Program-made: the position numbers and the translations under genes
Shown here: piece after piece, positions 1 through 7,662 of the stretch
How the letters are laid out: each line of letters opens with the position of its first letter
Position numbering within the stretch: the first letter of the stretch is position 1
The notes under the pieces: generated by a model
The model's database searches: none
What the model saw: the letters and a program-made list of their open reading frames with translations, nothing else
What the model was told of the DNA's origin: nothing
Source of the DNA: Planctomycetia bacterium
Lineage (GTDB): Bacteria > Planctomycetota > Planctomycetia > Pirellulales > Thermoguttaceae
Direction: 5' to 3'
DNA length: 42,077 bases
Assembly (NCBI GenBank): GCA_030537455.1
Contig: JAUNMR010000001.1
Location: 64,779-106,855, forward strand

Positions 1-255
1 TTCGACGACCAAAACTGGGACGCGCTCGCGACCATCGCCGGCTGGCTACGCGAACAATGCGACGGCTTCGAACAGTGCGATTCCGGTCAAATCACCAACC
101 TCCAGGGACAAGTCATACTGATCGTGCCCGACGATGAGGACGACCCTGACGACCCCATGACCTTCGAGGGCGCGCTCTTCCTCGGGGGAAAGTGGCTGAC
201 CGTTGACGTCGACTCTCAAAGAAAGCTCGACGATTTTCTAAAGGGGATCGCTTGA
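1..255 (+). CDS. C-terminal part of an unknown protein (5' end outside window)
   Basis: Frame 1 is open from the first base of the window to a TGA at 253-255, giving 84 residues of an incomplete protein. The sequence is acidic, with a run DDEDDPDDP in the middle, followed by a hydrophobic-aromatic stretch (FEGALFLGGKWLTVDV) and an ending in DFLKGIA. I do not recognise a family. The codon pattern (GAC, GCG, CTC rich) matches the neighbouring genes, which supports real coding. The start lies upstream of the window, so length and function cannot be judged. The stop codon overlaps the putative -35 box of galK. Confidence 0.6.
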   Translation, partial: FDDQNWDALATIAGWLREQCDGFEQCDSGQITNLQGQVILIVPDDEDDPDDPMTFEGALFLGGKWLTVDVDSQRKLDDFLKGIA

Positions 256-280
256 TTATCACTCGCGACTCTGGTAACAT
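252..280 (+). promoter_or_regulatory. putative sigma-70 type promoter of galK
   Basis: TTGATT at 252-257 and TAACAT at 275-280 are separated by 17 bases. The -10 box is only a 4/6 match. It lies about 95 bases before the chosen galK start and overlaps the stop of the previous gene. This is a pattern match only. Confidence 0.35.
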
Positions 281-376
281 TTCATATGCGCTCGGCACGC
301 GCGTAAACCCATGTCTACGTGCGTGCTCACGCCTACTATTTCCACAACCCTTTTCAAGTCTGACGTTAGGATAGCA

Positions 377-1570
377 ATGGCCGACAATCTATTTGACAAG
401 CTACTCGAGGATACGATCGCTCTGTATCAGGTGAAATTTGGCGATAAGCCGCAAATCATCGTGCGCGCCCCGGGACGTGTCAATCTCATTGGAGAGCACA
501 CCGACTACAACGGCGGATACGTCTTCCCCATGGCGATTGAACGATACACCGTCATTGCTGCGTCCCCTAACCAAGACGGCGTCGCCAAGATCTACTCCGA
601 CGCTACCAAGGAGCTCGCTACCTTCCAGCTCGACGCCAACGCACAGCCCGCCGCAAAGGTGCGATGGTCTTCGTACGTTCAAGGCGCAATCTCTTGTTCC
701 ATTGAAAAGGGCGCTCATACCTCTGGCTTCAACGCGGTGATTAACTCCAACGTCCCGCTAGGAGGCGGACTCTCCAGTAGCGCCTCGTTGGAAGTCGCCG
801 TTGCGACTCTTATGGAAAAGCTCAGCGGCGTCAAGTGGAATCCCACTGACAAACCGTTGCTATGCCAAAAGGCGGAACATGTTTACGCTAAAATGGCATG
901 CGGTATTATGGATCAATTCATCTCCGCGCTCGGTCAAAAGGACTGCGCTATGCTCCTCGACTGCCGAAGCCAAGAGCCCAAGATGATTCCAATGACCGAC
1001 CCTGCCGTCTCCGTGCTCATTGCTAACTCCAACGTCAAACACTCGCTCACCGGGAGCGAATACCCCGAGAGAAGAGCTAGTTGCGAAGAAGCCGCAAAAA
1101 GACTCGGAAAAACCCTCCTGCGCGAAGTTACTATGGAAGAATTACTCGCCGCCAAAGACAAGCTCGTCGACGAAAAAAACGGCGACCGACTCTTCCGTCG
1201 TGCTCGCCACGCCGTCGGAGAAGACGTGCGTACCCTGAAAATGGCTGAAGCGCTCGTCGCTCAGGACTGGAAGACCGTCGGCGAACAAATGTACGCCAGC
1301 CACGACTCCCTACGCGACGACTACGAAGTCTCCTGTCCGGAAATCGACGTACTCGTGGAAATCGCGCGTGAAATCGGAATGCAGGGCGGCGTCATTGGCT
1401 CTAGAATCACCGGCGGTGGATTCGGTGGATGCACGGTCTCGCTCGTCTTTACCGACAAGGTCGAACAGATCGCAAAAATCTATAGCCAAAAATACCGGGA
1501 AAAAACCGGTATTGCCGCCACGATCTTCTCCACAAGACCCGCTCAAGGCGCTTGTGTGCTACAGGGTTAA
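377..1570 (+). CDS. galK: galactokinase
   Basis: Cytoplasmic GHMP-family kinase that phosphorylates alpha-D-galactose to galactose-1-phosphate with ATP, the entry step of the Leloir pathway. With the ATG at 377 the product is 397 residues, close to the usual 380-390. The galactokinase signature GRVNLIGEHTDYNGG is at about residues 33-47, the GHMP ATP-binding motif PLGGGLSSSAS at about 127-137, the catalytic aspartate in CGIMDQF at about 179, and the C-terminal motif ITGGGFGG near the end. The frame is open from an ATG at 311, but AGGA at 368-371 sits five bases before 377 and nothing like it precedes 311. No galT or galE is adjacent. Galactose could come from glycans attacked by the sialidase and glycosidases nearby; that link is inference. 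Confidence 0.96.
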   Translation: MADNLFDKLLEDTIALYQVKFGDKPQIIVRAPGRVNLIGEHTDYNGGYVFPMAIERYTVIAASPNQDGVAKIYSDATKELATFQLDANAQPAAKVRWSSYVQGAISCSIEKGAHTSGFNAVINSNVPLGGGLSSSASLEVAVATLMEKLSGVKWNPTDKPLLCQKAEHVYAKMACGIMDQFISALGQKDCAMLLDCRSQEPKMIPMTDPAVSVLIANSNVKHSLTGSEYPERRASCEEAAKRLGKTLLREVTMEELLAAKDKLVDEKNGDRLFRRARHAVGEDVRTLKMAEALVAQDWKTVGEQMYASHDSLRDDYEVSCPEIDVLVEIAREIGMQGGVIGSRITGGGFGGCTVSLVFTDKVEQIAKIYSQKYREKTGIAATIFSTRPAQGACVLQG

Positions 1571-1708
1571 TACCTCCCGAGGTACAATTAACCATAGTAA
1601 TCGCGCTTTTAGGGAATTTGTCGAAAAGACCCCTGGCGGCGCTTGACGCGTTACGCCAACGCGGTAAAATAGTGAAAATTGTTCTAGCGTTCGTCGCGTC
1701 TGTGACAC

Positions 1709-1736
1709 TTGACTCCGACCGGGACGCGTTTAATTT
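1709..1736 (+). promoter_or_regulatory. weak putative promoter before the small DUF6800-like gene
   Basis: TTGACT at 1709-1714 and TAATTT at 1731-1736 with a 16-base spacer, about 75 bases before the GTG start at 1813. The rest of the 1571-1812 gap shows only a short TACCTC/GAGGTA palindrome directly after the galK stop and no credible gene. Confidence 0.3.
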
Positions 1737-1812
1737 TAACCTTCGACGTCGATTACCCATGACCATTTGTGCACCGGGTTCGCGTCCTATATGTTGTCAT
1801 TAGGAGATTCCT

Positions 1813-1995
1813 GTGTCCCTTTCCGAACGTAAAAAGGAGATCAACTGCCGTCGTAAGCGTCGCGCCCAACTCGCTAAATTCAAGGCTAAGTTACCCCAAC
1901 TTGACGCCCAGGGCAAAGCCGCTCTGGCTGAAAAACTGCGTCGCATGACCCCTGGCGCGGAAAAGCTCATCTCCGATTGGGGTCTCGAAGGCTAG
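1813..1995 (+). CDS. small basic protein, DUF6800-like
   Basis: A 60-residue, highly charged protein starting at a GTG with AGGAG at 1802-1806, seven bases upstream. The N-terminal half is rich in Lys/Arg (ERKKEINCRRKRRAQLAKFKAK) and the whole chain is predicted helical. It resembles the short planctomycete DUF6800 proteins, which begin with a similar ERxxEI-RRR pattern and have no known function. There are no cysteine pairs or signal peptide, so a cytoplasmic nucleic-acid- or ribosome-associated role is possible but unproven. Family assignment is from memory of the pattern. The stop codon lies inside an 18-base tandem duplication. Confidence 0.75.
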   Translation: MSLSERKKEINCRRKRRAQLAKFKAKLPQLDAQGKAALAEKLRRMTPGAEKLISDWGLEG

Positions 1996-2027
1996 AACGT
2001 GACGCGCTCCTAGAACGTGACTCACTC
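1992..2027 (+). repeat. 18-base tandem duplication spanning a stop codon
   Basis: CTAGAACGTGACGCGCTC (1992-2009) is followed at once by CTAGAACGTGACTCACTC (2010-2027), two mismatches in 18. The first copy contains the TAG stop of the small gene. Confidence 0.8.
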
Positions 2028-2076
2028 CGACTAGCTTACGCTCTGAATCCCCTATATACGCTATCTATGGTTACAC

Positions 2077-2108
2077 AACGTCGCGTTTAATACGAGCGCG
2101 ACGTTTTT
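2077..2108 (+). terminator. rho-independent terminator after the small DUF6800-like gene
   Basis: AACGTCGCG (2077-2085) pairs with CGCGACGTT (2097-2105) across an 11-base loop, followed by TTTATTT. It separates galK/DUF6800 from the sialidase transcript. Confidence 0.75.
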
Positions 2109-2152
2109 ATTTACATAGTACCGTCCTTTTCGCTCTTTTTTCTACCCTTTTC

Positions 2153-2180
2153 TTGCTTTACGCGCGTTTCGACCTATACT
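2153..2180 (+). promoter_or_regulatory. putative promoter of the sialidase gene
   Basis: TTGCTT at 2153-2158 and TATACT at 2175-2180, 16-base spacer, downstream of the terminator and about 115 bases before the sialidase ATG. Pattern match only. Confidence 0.4.
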
Positions 2181-2296
2181 ATTGTTTAGCGCGTCTTGGA
2201 TTTTGGCAATGCGCGCGTGCTCACTGGATAGGCGTGAACTACCTCGCGCCGAGCCCGTGTCAATCCTTTCAGTGATTCATCTATTGCGAGGTTCCT

Positions 2297-3499
2297 ATGA
2301 AAAGACGTCTAACGCGCCGTGATTTCCTCTCGCACAGCGCTCTTGCGGTCTCTGCGGTTGGTCTGTCCCCTTACGTCGGCAAGTTCGCTTTCGGACAAAC
2401 GTCCACTCCCAATTTCGAGATCCTCGAAGAGGCGAGAACCTTCAGTATGCCCCCCGATTTCTATTACGGATGGCCTACTGTCGGTATGCGTGACGGCGAG
2501 CTCTTTGTCGTGACCTCTGGCGGCCGGGAAGGACACGTCTGTCCATTTGGGCGCGTCGATATGTTCCGCTCAAAGGATCTCGGCAAAACCTGGACCTGGC
2601 CACAGACTCTTTACGACAGCCCTATCGACGACCGCGACGCTGGGATCTGCGTCACCAATCAGGGCACGATCCTCGTGACCACCTTTACCTCTATGGCATA
2701 CGAAAGTCTACTCAATGAGGAGACCAGCTACCGCGAACGTGGCGAGGCGAGACTGAATATCTGGTCCGACGGTCGATACGAAAAGTGGATGGCTGTCCAT
2801 CGTCGACTCAACCCCGAAGAGCGCAAAAAGGAAATCGGTTCCTGGATGCTGCGCTCTACCGACGCCGGTCTCACTTGGTCCGAGCGTTACGCCACCCACT
2901 TCAATAGTCCGCACGGTCCGATACAGCTCAGCGACGGTCGTCTGCTCTATATGGGCACGGAACTGTGGACAGAAGAACACAACGCGGGCGCGGAGATTTC
3001 CGAAGACGATGGTCTCACCTGGAAAGTCGCCGGTATCGTACCTGTCCGGGACGGCGATTCCGCACAGGGCTATCATGAACTACACGCCGCAGAAGCGACT
3101 GACGGCACGATCGTCGCGCTCATTCGTAACGAAAACCCAAATAACTCGAGCGAGAACCTACAAACCGTCTCAAAGGACGGAGGAAAGACTTGGTCCGTAC
3201 CTCGATCCATCGGCGTTTGGGGAATTCCCGCGCACCTCATTCGTCTGCAAGACGGTCGTATACTCATGACCTACGGGCACAGAAGAGCGCCAATTGGCGT
3301 CCAGGCGCGCGTCAGTGAAGACGCTGGCGAATCATGGTCCGACCCGTTGATCCTCTACGGCGACGCCGCTGACGGCGATATGGGCTATCCTTCCAGCGTG
3401 CAACTACCGGACGGCTCGATCTTTACCGTCTGGTACGAACACATGACTGGAAGCTGGTTCGCAAGACTGCGGTGCGCCCGTTGGTCTATTAAGTCCTAG
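2297..3499 (+). CDS. Tat-exported sialidase-family (Asp-box) protein
   Basis: A 400-residue protein with a twin-arginine leader (RRDFL at residues 7-11, then a hydrophobic segment to about residue 34). Five Asp-box repeats of the S-x-D-x-G-x-T-W type are visible at about residues 92 (SKDLGKTW), 187 (STDAGLTW), 235 (SEDDGLTW), 292 (SKDGGKTW) and 340 (SEDAGESW). These mark the six-bladed propeller of the exo-alpha-sialidase/BNR family. Family members remove terminal sialic acids, but many planctomycete relatives have untested substrates. The catalytic Arg triad and Tyr/Glu pair cannot be fixed without alignment. GCGAGG at 2286-2291 serves as ribosome site. No sialic acid catabolism genes (nanA, nanE) are in the window. 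Confidence 0.88.
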   Translation: MKRRLTRRDFLSHSALAVSAVGLSPYVGKFAFGQTSTPNFEILEEARTFSMPPDFYYGWPTVGMRDGELFVVTSGGREGHVCPFGRVDMFRSKDLGKTWTWPQTLYDSPIDDRDAGICVTNQGTILVTTFTSMAYESLLNEETSYRERGEARLNIWSDGRYEKWMAVHRRLNPEERKKEIGSWMLRSTDAGLTWSERYATHFNSPHGPIQLSDGRLLYMGTELWTEEHNAGAEISEDDGLTWKVAGIVPVRDGDSAQGYHELHAAEATDGTIVALIRNENPNNSSENLQTVSKDGGKTWSVPRSIGVWGIPAHLIRLQDGRILMTYGHRRAPIGVQARVSEDAGESWSDPLILYGDAADGDMGYPSSVQLPDGSIFTVWYEHMTGSWFARLRCARWSIKS

Positions 3500-3554
3500 C
3501 CCGACGCAAACTACAAACGGTAAAACCACTGCCTTTACTAGTTACGACCCTTAT

Positions 3555-3599
3555 GTCCAGACGCGACGTCACGATCACTACCGCGCGATGCGTCTGGAC
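3555..3599. repeat. perfect 10-base inverted repeat upstream of the SUMF1-like gene
   Basis: GTCCAGACGC (3555-3564) and GCGTCTGGAC (3590-3599) are exact reverse complements across 25 bases. There is no T-tract, so a simple terminator is unlikely. It lies between the sialidase stop and the next ATG at 3643 and could be an operator or an mRNA stem. Confidence 0.65.
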
Positions 3600-3642
3600 G
3601 ACGCGTCTTGACTCTAACTACTATAACGCACAGGACGATTCT

Positions 3643-4518
3643 ATGAAAAAACATAAGCCGTTGCTCATTATAAAGTGCGCCTTGATCGCCGTTGCGTTAA
3701 TGGCGACCCTAACCGACGTGAAACAAATTTGCGCACAAGACGACCAAATCGCTACCGTTGACGCGCTCATCGCCCCCGGTAATACCCCAGGGCAACGTAT
3801 CGTACTCAAGCTCGGCGACCTCGCGATTCCATTCCGTTGGGTTCCTGCTGGTGACTTCCTCATGGGAACCCCAGAAGACGAAGAGTTTCACGACGCGTCA
3901 GAAGCGCTACACAAAGTTACTCTCACCAAAGGGTTCTGGATTCTAGAAACCGAAACCACTCAGGCGCTTTGGAAGAAAGTCATGGGCGACAACCCCAGTG
4001 AATACAAGGGGGACGACAAACCGGTCGATACCGTCTCGATTAACGACGTCAAGGAATTCTGTGGCAAACTCGCCAAACTCCTCAAGCTCCCCGAAAAGCA
4101 CGCCTTCCAACTACCGACCGAAGCTCAGTGGGAATACGCCGCTCGCGCCGGATCCAGCGAACCATACGCCGGCAAAAAACTTGAAGACGTCGCCTGGTTC
4201 GGAGACGTCGACTATGGCGGAACTCATCCGGTTGCGACGAAAAAACCAAACGACTGGGGGCTTTACGATATGTGTGGTAATCTCTGGGAATGGACCGCCG
4301 ACCTTTATGCTGATTATCCCACAAATGACGACGGTACAACGCGAGAACTCGTCGACCCCAAGGGCGCTACCCCAGAGGAATGCCCGGGTATGGTGTATTG
4401 TGACCGAGGAGGTTGCTGGGACAGTAAGCCGTACGAATGCCGGATCGGATACCGCGGGTTCTACGGTGGAGACCGAAAGGGCGCATACGTCGGGTTCCGG
4501 TTCCTTATCGTGCCCTAA
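3643..4518 (+). CDS. secreted SUMF1/FGE-like domain protein
   Basis: With the ATG at 3643 (AGGA at 3632-3635, seven bases away) the product has 291 residues and a clear signal peptide ending near QICAQ. The frame is open back to 3553, but that extension lacks a ribosome site. The rest is one formylglycine-generating-enzyme fold: WVPAGDFLMG near the start, LPTEAQWEYAARAG in the middle, DMCGNLWEWTADLY, then the terminal GGCWDSKPYECRIGYR and VGFRF. In true FGE two cysteines sit in this last segment. Here only the second position is Cys (KPYEC) and the first is Ser, a pattern common in non-catalytic SUMF1-domain proteins. A sulfatase-activating role is therefore doubtful, and no sulfatase gene is present nearby. 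Confidence 0.88.
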   Translation: MKKHKPLLIIKCALIAVALMATLTDVKQICAQDDQIATVDALIAPGNTPGQRIVLKLGDLAIPFRWVPAGDFLMGTPEDEEFHDASEALHKVTLTKGFWILETETTQALWKKVMGDNPSEYKGDDKPVDTVSINDVKEFCGKLAKLLKLPEKHAFQLPTEAQWEYAARAGSSEPYAGKKLEDVAWFGDVDYGGTHPVATKKPNDWGLYDMCGNLWEWTADLYADYPTNDDGTTRELVDPKGATPEECPGMVYCDRGGCWDSKPYECRIGYRGFYGGDRKGAYVGFRFLIVP

Positions 4519-4628
4519 CCTGTCTGACGCCGACCTGACCGTTGAGACGCCGACTCTTGACTGCCTCGCGACTGAGTTACTACGACAATTCCACCGCGAT
4601 TACAAGACTTTCAAGCCACTTGTGGTTA

Positions 4629-4656
4629 TTGACCTTTCTTAGCTTGTTGATATACT
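4629..4656 (+). promoter_or_regulatory. putative promoter of the arrestin-like gene
   Basis: TTGACC (4629-4634) and TATACT (4651-4656) with a 16-base spacer; both boxes are 5/6 matches. Predicted start near 4663. Confidence 0.55.
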
Positions 4657-4664
4657 GAAAAAGA

Positions 4665-4684
4665 CACGGTTGTTTCGAACCGTG
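4665..4684 (+). promoter_or_regulatory. stem-loop at the predicted 5' end of the arrestin-like mRNA
   Basis: CACGGTT (4665-4671) pairs with AACCGTG (4678-4684) around a six-base loop, just downstream of the -10 box. It could be an operator or a 5' stabilising hairpin. Confidence 0.5.
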
Positions 4685-4714
4685 CTAGCTTCGACACTTT
4701 AAAAGGGCGTCTTT

Positions 4715-5215
4715 ATGTCACCTGCGACTCTGCGCGTCTTTCCGGCTCAGACGGAAACCGAGCAGATTTTCATTCGACTCGACGGTCGTGGAAATCGCTT
4801 GTACTATCCCGGCGAAACGCTCGCCGGGTCGTACTATCTCAGTCAAATCACGCGCTCAACAATTGAAACCGCTGAAATCTCCATCCTCTGGAGAACCGAG
4901 GGCAAGGGCAACGAGGACGTCGGCGTACATGCCTTCTGGAGACTCTCTAGTCAGGACGGAGATTGGATAGGACTATTGCAGCCCGGAAGGTTTAGCTCGG
5001 TCTTGCCAAAGAGTCCGTTGTCGTACGAAGGAGCGCTTATTAAAATTAGATGGTGCGTAAGAGCAAGAGTCTTTCTAGCAAATGGCGAGCAACTAGTCGA
5101 CGAAACTTACTTCAGACTAGGCAATTTGCCCGATATGAGAATTCTCAATCTCACTGCGCCAAATCCCGCCGATAAAGATAGGGAGCCAAGGTTAGAACCA
5201 CAGTCCCTGCGATAA
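4715..5215 (+). CDS. arrestin-like protein
   Basis: A 166-residue cytoplasmic protein with no signal peptide, starting at an ATG with AAGGG seven bases upstream. The pattern is that of an arrestin/Spo0M-type beta-sandwich: YYPGETLAGSYYL near residue 30, then EISILWRTEGKGNEDVGV, and LPKSPLSYEGALIKIRWCVRARVFL. The step from a Pro-Gly-Glu strand to a late PLSYxGxxIKIRWxVRxR segment is what I recall from planctomycete arrestin-like proteins. Arrestin folds act as adaptors and no enzymatic residue is expected. It is followed by a P-loop NTPase on the same strand, about 100 bases away, which suggests a functional pair. That partnership is inference. Confidence 0.7.
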   Translation: MSPATLRVFPAQTETEQIFIRLDGRGNRLYYPGETLAGSYYLSQITRSTIETAEISILWRTEGKGNEDVGVHAFWRLSSQDGDWIGLLQPGRFSSVLPKSPLSYEGALIKIRWCVRARVFLANGEQLVDETYFRLGNLPDMRILNLTAPNPADKDREPRLEPQSLR

Positions 5216-5313
5216 TACGCTGTATAACACTCTTTTTTCTGGTTTGATTAATATGACCAGCTTTGTCGGAACGTTCAAAACCTACTCGAGTCTATGACAG
5301 TGGCGACATAGTT

Positions 5314-6612
5314 ATGGACAAAAGCGTCATCCACGAATCCTTTTACTCCTTTCCCGAGAGCAATCCCTTTTCCACGCGTTTTACCGCGCCTGGAAAGACT
5401 CCCTTTTTCTTTGAACGTTCTTTCCTACAGCACATTAGCGTCTCTAAACCCGACCATTATTCCGAATACGTCCACCAGGCGCTTGGCGCTGGAGAGACTT
5501 TAATTGAGTCCGTCTGTTTGCAGTATCTCATCGACAAACTAGAGTCCAACGGCAGAAGAGGTCAGATCCTCGGCGCCAACGGCTCCGGTAAAACCACGCT
5601 CATGACCGTCCTGAAAAAGAAAATGCTCGCGCGTGGCTATGAGATCCTCTCGTGGAATTTAAACGCTCAAAGAAGATTCCAGCCGGAGATCTTTTGGCTG
5701 GAAATGCAGCGCTTTCTACAGACCGCCCCTAATTTCCTACCAACGAGGTGTTTACTACCGCCGCCAGTCGTCTCTATGGACGACTATAGAGCAATTCGTC
5801 ACGACGTCGGCGCTAACCAAACGCGCCAGGAGCAGACGAACCAGAACGAACAACTCGAATCTTTTCAAGTTTCCGACGATCTCTTACAGCGTGTCAACCA
5901 CGTTGAAAGCTCCGAGGCAAAATACGATAATAACGCCGAAACTCCCGTCGGATTTCGATTTAACTCCGAAGGAAGTTTCGGTTTCAGTAAGACGAAAAAC
6001 AATGGCGACGCCGACCTAAACAAACAGGGCGATGAAAACCAAGAAGCGCCAAAAAGCGCTTTCAAGTTCGCCCCTTTTCCTGCACAAGACCTCGATAAAA
6101 TCGATGTGACCCTCACACAAGACGACCAGGACGAAGTCTACGACGACGTCGAAATTGAAGAGGAGCAGGATGAAGAACTCTTCGACCACTTGAAGGTCAA
6201 TCTTGACTTCCCCATTCCCGACGTGGACGCGCTCAGGAAGAACCGCCATTTCTTCGACCGGAAAATGGTCTTCTTTGACGGGTTCGATCACCTCTCATAC
6301 GCCAATCGTATCGTCGTGAGAACTTTCTGTCGTATGAACCATTTAGGACTCCTGATTACCACTCACTCGCCCGCGATTGGCGTCCCCGTGCTATACAGAA
6401 CAAACGCCTGCGTCGAAACCTTAGGACAGCTCATGAACTTCCTACTCGACGATTCCGATATGACCCCGGACGACGCTCAACTCGAAATCCTACTCAAAAA
6501 TTTTAAATTTGACGTCAGAGAAATTCTATTCGCTATGTACGACGCCTTCGAGAATTACAGAGTCGCGCCTAGAGAGTTGCGAGAAAAAATCATGAGACGT
6601 TATCCAAGATAG
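5314..6612 (+). CDS. P-loop NTPase with a long low-complexity insertion
   Basis: A predicted 432-residue cytoplasmic ATPase. Walker A GANGSGKT lies at about residues 87-94, a Walker B-like strand MVFFDG at about 318-323, and LITTHSP, a switch-like segment, at about 345-353. The N-terminal NPFSTRF motif and the order of elements resemble a planctomycete-specific NTPase family of unknown function. Between Walker A and Walker B lies an unusually long segment (roughly 143-308), rich in Gln, Asn, Asp and Glu, including a run EIEEEQDEELF; its middle is likely disordered. The frame extends to a TTG at 5263, but no good ribosome site precedes either start; the ATG at 5314 is preferred because it leaves a short leader before NPFSTRF. 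Not recognised as a AAA+ or ABC protein. Confidence 0.75.
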   Translation: MDKSVIHESFYSFPESNPFSTRFTAPGKTPFFFERSFLQHISVSKPDHYSEYVHQALGAGETLIESVCLQYLIDKLESNGRRGQILGANGSGKTTLMTVLKKKMLARGYEILSWNLNAQRRFQPEIFWLEMQRFLQTAPNFLPTRCLLPPPVVSMDDYRAIRHDVGANQTRQEQTNQNEQLESFQVSDDLLQRVNHVESSEAKYDNNAETPVGFRFNSEGSFGFSKTKNNGDADLNKQGDENQEAPKSAFKFAPFPAQDLDKIDVTLTQDDQDEVYDDVEIEEEQDEELFDHLKVNLDFPIPDVDALRKNRHFFDRKMVFFDGFDHLSYANRIVVRTFCRMNHLGLLITTHSPAIGVPVLYRTNACVETLGQLMNFLLDDSDMTPDDAQLEILLKNFKFDVREILFAMYDAFENYRVAPRELREKIMRRYPR

Positions 6613-6682
6613 ACGCCATACGCCTTAATTCACTCCGAATACGAATCGAACGTGCGACGCACGCCGTCCAGAAAGTCATAAA

Positions 6683-7588
6683 ATGTCTACCGAAGTTAGC
6701 TTAGCAAATATTAAACTCGACAATCCCGTTCTAGTCGCCTCCGGCGCTTTCGGATACGCTAAGGAAGCCGCAAGAATTATCGACGTTACAAAACTTGGCG
6801 GTATTGTCCCGAAAACCGTTACCGTCTTGCCAAGACCTGGCAATGTAACTCCTAGAACCGCTGAGGTTACCGCCGGTCTCCTCAACTCCATCGGTCTCGA
6901 TAACGACGGTATCGACGACTTCTGCGAAAAGAAAATGCCATTCCTGCGCTCCCTCGAGCGTCCAATCTTTGTAAGTATTGCCGCAAAACAACTCGAAGAT
7001 TGCCAGATCCTTGCGGAAAAGCTCAACGACCTGCCCGGCGTCACTGCGGTGGAACTCAACGTCAGTTGCCCAAACGTTTCTGGAGGGGTCGATTACGGCG
7101 CCAATCCCAAATTATGCGAGCAAATGACAAGTGCGCTACGACGATACCTCAGGTTGCCATTTTCCGTCAAGCTCTCGCCGAACGTTACTGACGTCGCCGA
7201 AATCGCAAAGGCCGCTGAGGCTGGCGGCGCTGATATGATCTCTGCTGTCAACACCTGCTTTGGCCTAGCGATCGACTGGCGCAAACGCAAGCCGTTGCTA
7301 GGCAAGGGTTGCGGCGGTTTTAGCGGTCCGGCCATTAAGCCAATCGCGCTACGTTGCGTCTGGCAAGTCGCCCAGGCGGTCAAGATCCCGATCATTGGGA
7401 TCGGTGGTATCGCTTCTGTGGACGACGTCATGGATTATCTCGTCGCCGGCGCCACCGCCGTGCAGATCGGTACCGCGAACTTCTACAAACCCAATGTGAC
7501 CACTAGTATCATTGAACAACTACCCATTGAAATGGAAAAGGCCGGCGTCACAAACTTAGCCGACGTCATCGGCGCCCTGCAAATGTGA
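6683..7588 (+). CDS. pyrD: dihydroorotate dehydrogenase, class 1 (1B-like) catalytic subunit
   Basis: A 301-residue FMN-dependent TIM barrel that oxidises dihydroorotate to orotate in pyrimidine synthesis. Diagnostic segments are NPVLVASGAFGYAKE near residue 14, NSIGLDNDG near 68, ELNVSCPNVSGG with the catalytic-base Cys129, KLSPNVTD, AVNTCFG, and IIGIGGI with the flavin-phosphate loop toward the end. Serine as base would indicate class 2; Cys and the length fit class 1B. Class 1B enzymes normally work with the PyrK iron-sulfur/FAD subunit, which is not in this window. The product has no membrane anchor. Confidence 0.94.
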   Translation: MSTEVSLANIKLDNPVLVASGAFGYAKEAARIIDVTKLGGIVPKTVTVLPRPGNVTPRTAEVTAGLLNSIGLDNDGIDDFCEKKMPFLRSLERPIFVSIAAKQLEDCQILAEKLNDLPGVTAVELNVSCPNVSGGVDYGANPKLCEQMTSALRRYLRLPFSVKLSPNVTDVAEIAKAAEAGGADMISAVNTCFGLAIDWRKRKPLLGKGCGGFSGPAIKPIALRCVWQVAQAVKIPIIGIGGIASVDDVMDYLVAGATAVQIGTANFYKPNVTTSIIEQLPIEMEKAGVTNLADVIGALQM

Positions 7589-7662
7589 GCCAAAACGTGA
7601 CGACGTTTAATTCGACTCGTTCGTAAGCCTTGAAAATAACATGATTAGAAAGGGCGACAGCA

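Noticed and set aside
1552..1803. 83-residue plus-strand frame between galK and the small gene
   Set aside because: It begins inside galK in another frame and has no ribosome site or protein-like pattern.
7589..7662. TPP riboswitch before thiC
   Set aside because: The spacer is only 74 bases and lacks the conserved CTGAGA-type thi-box core.
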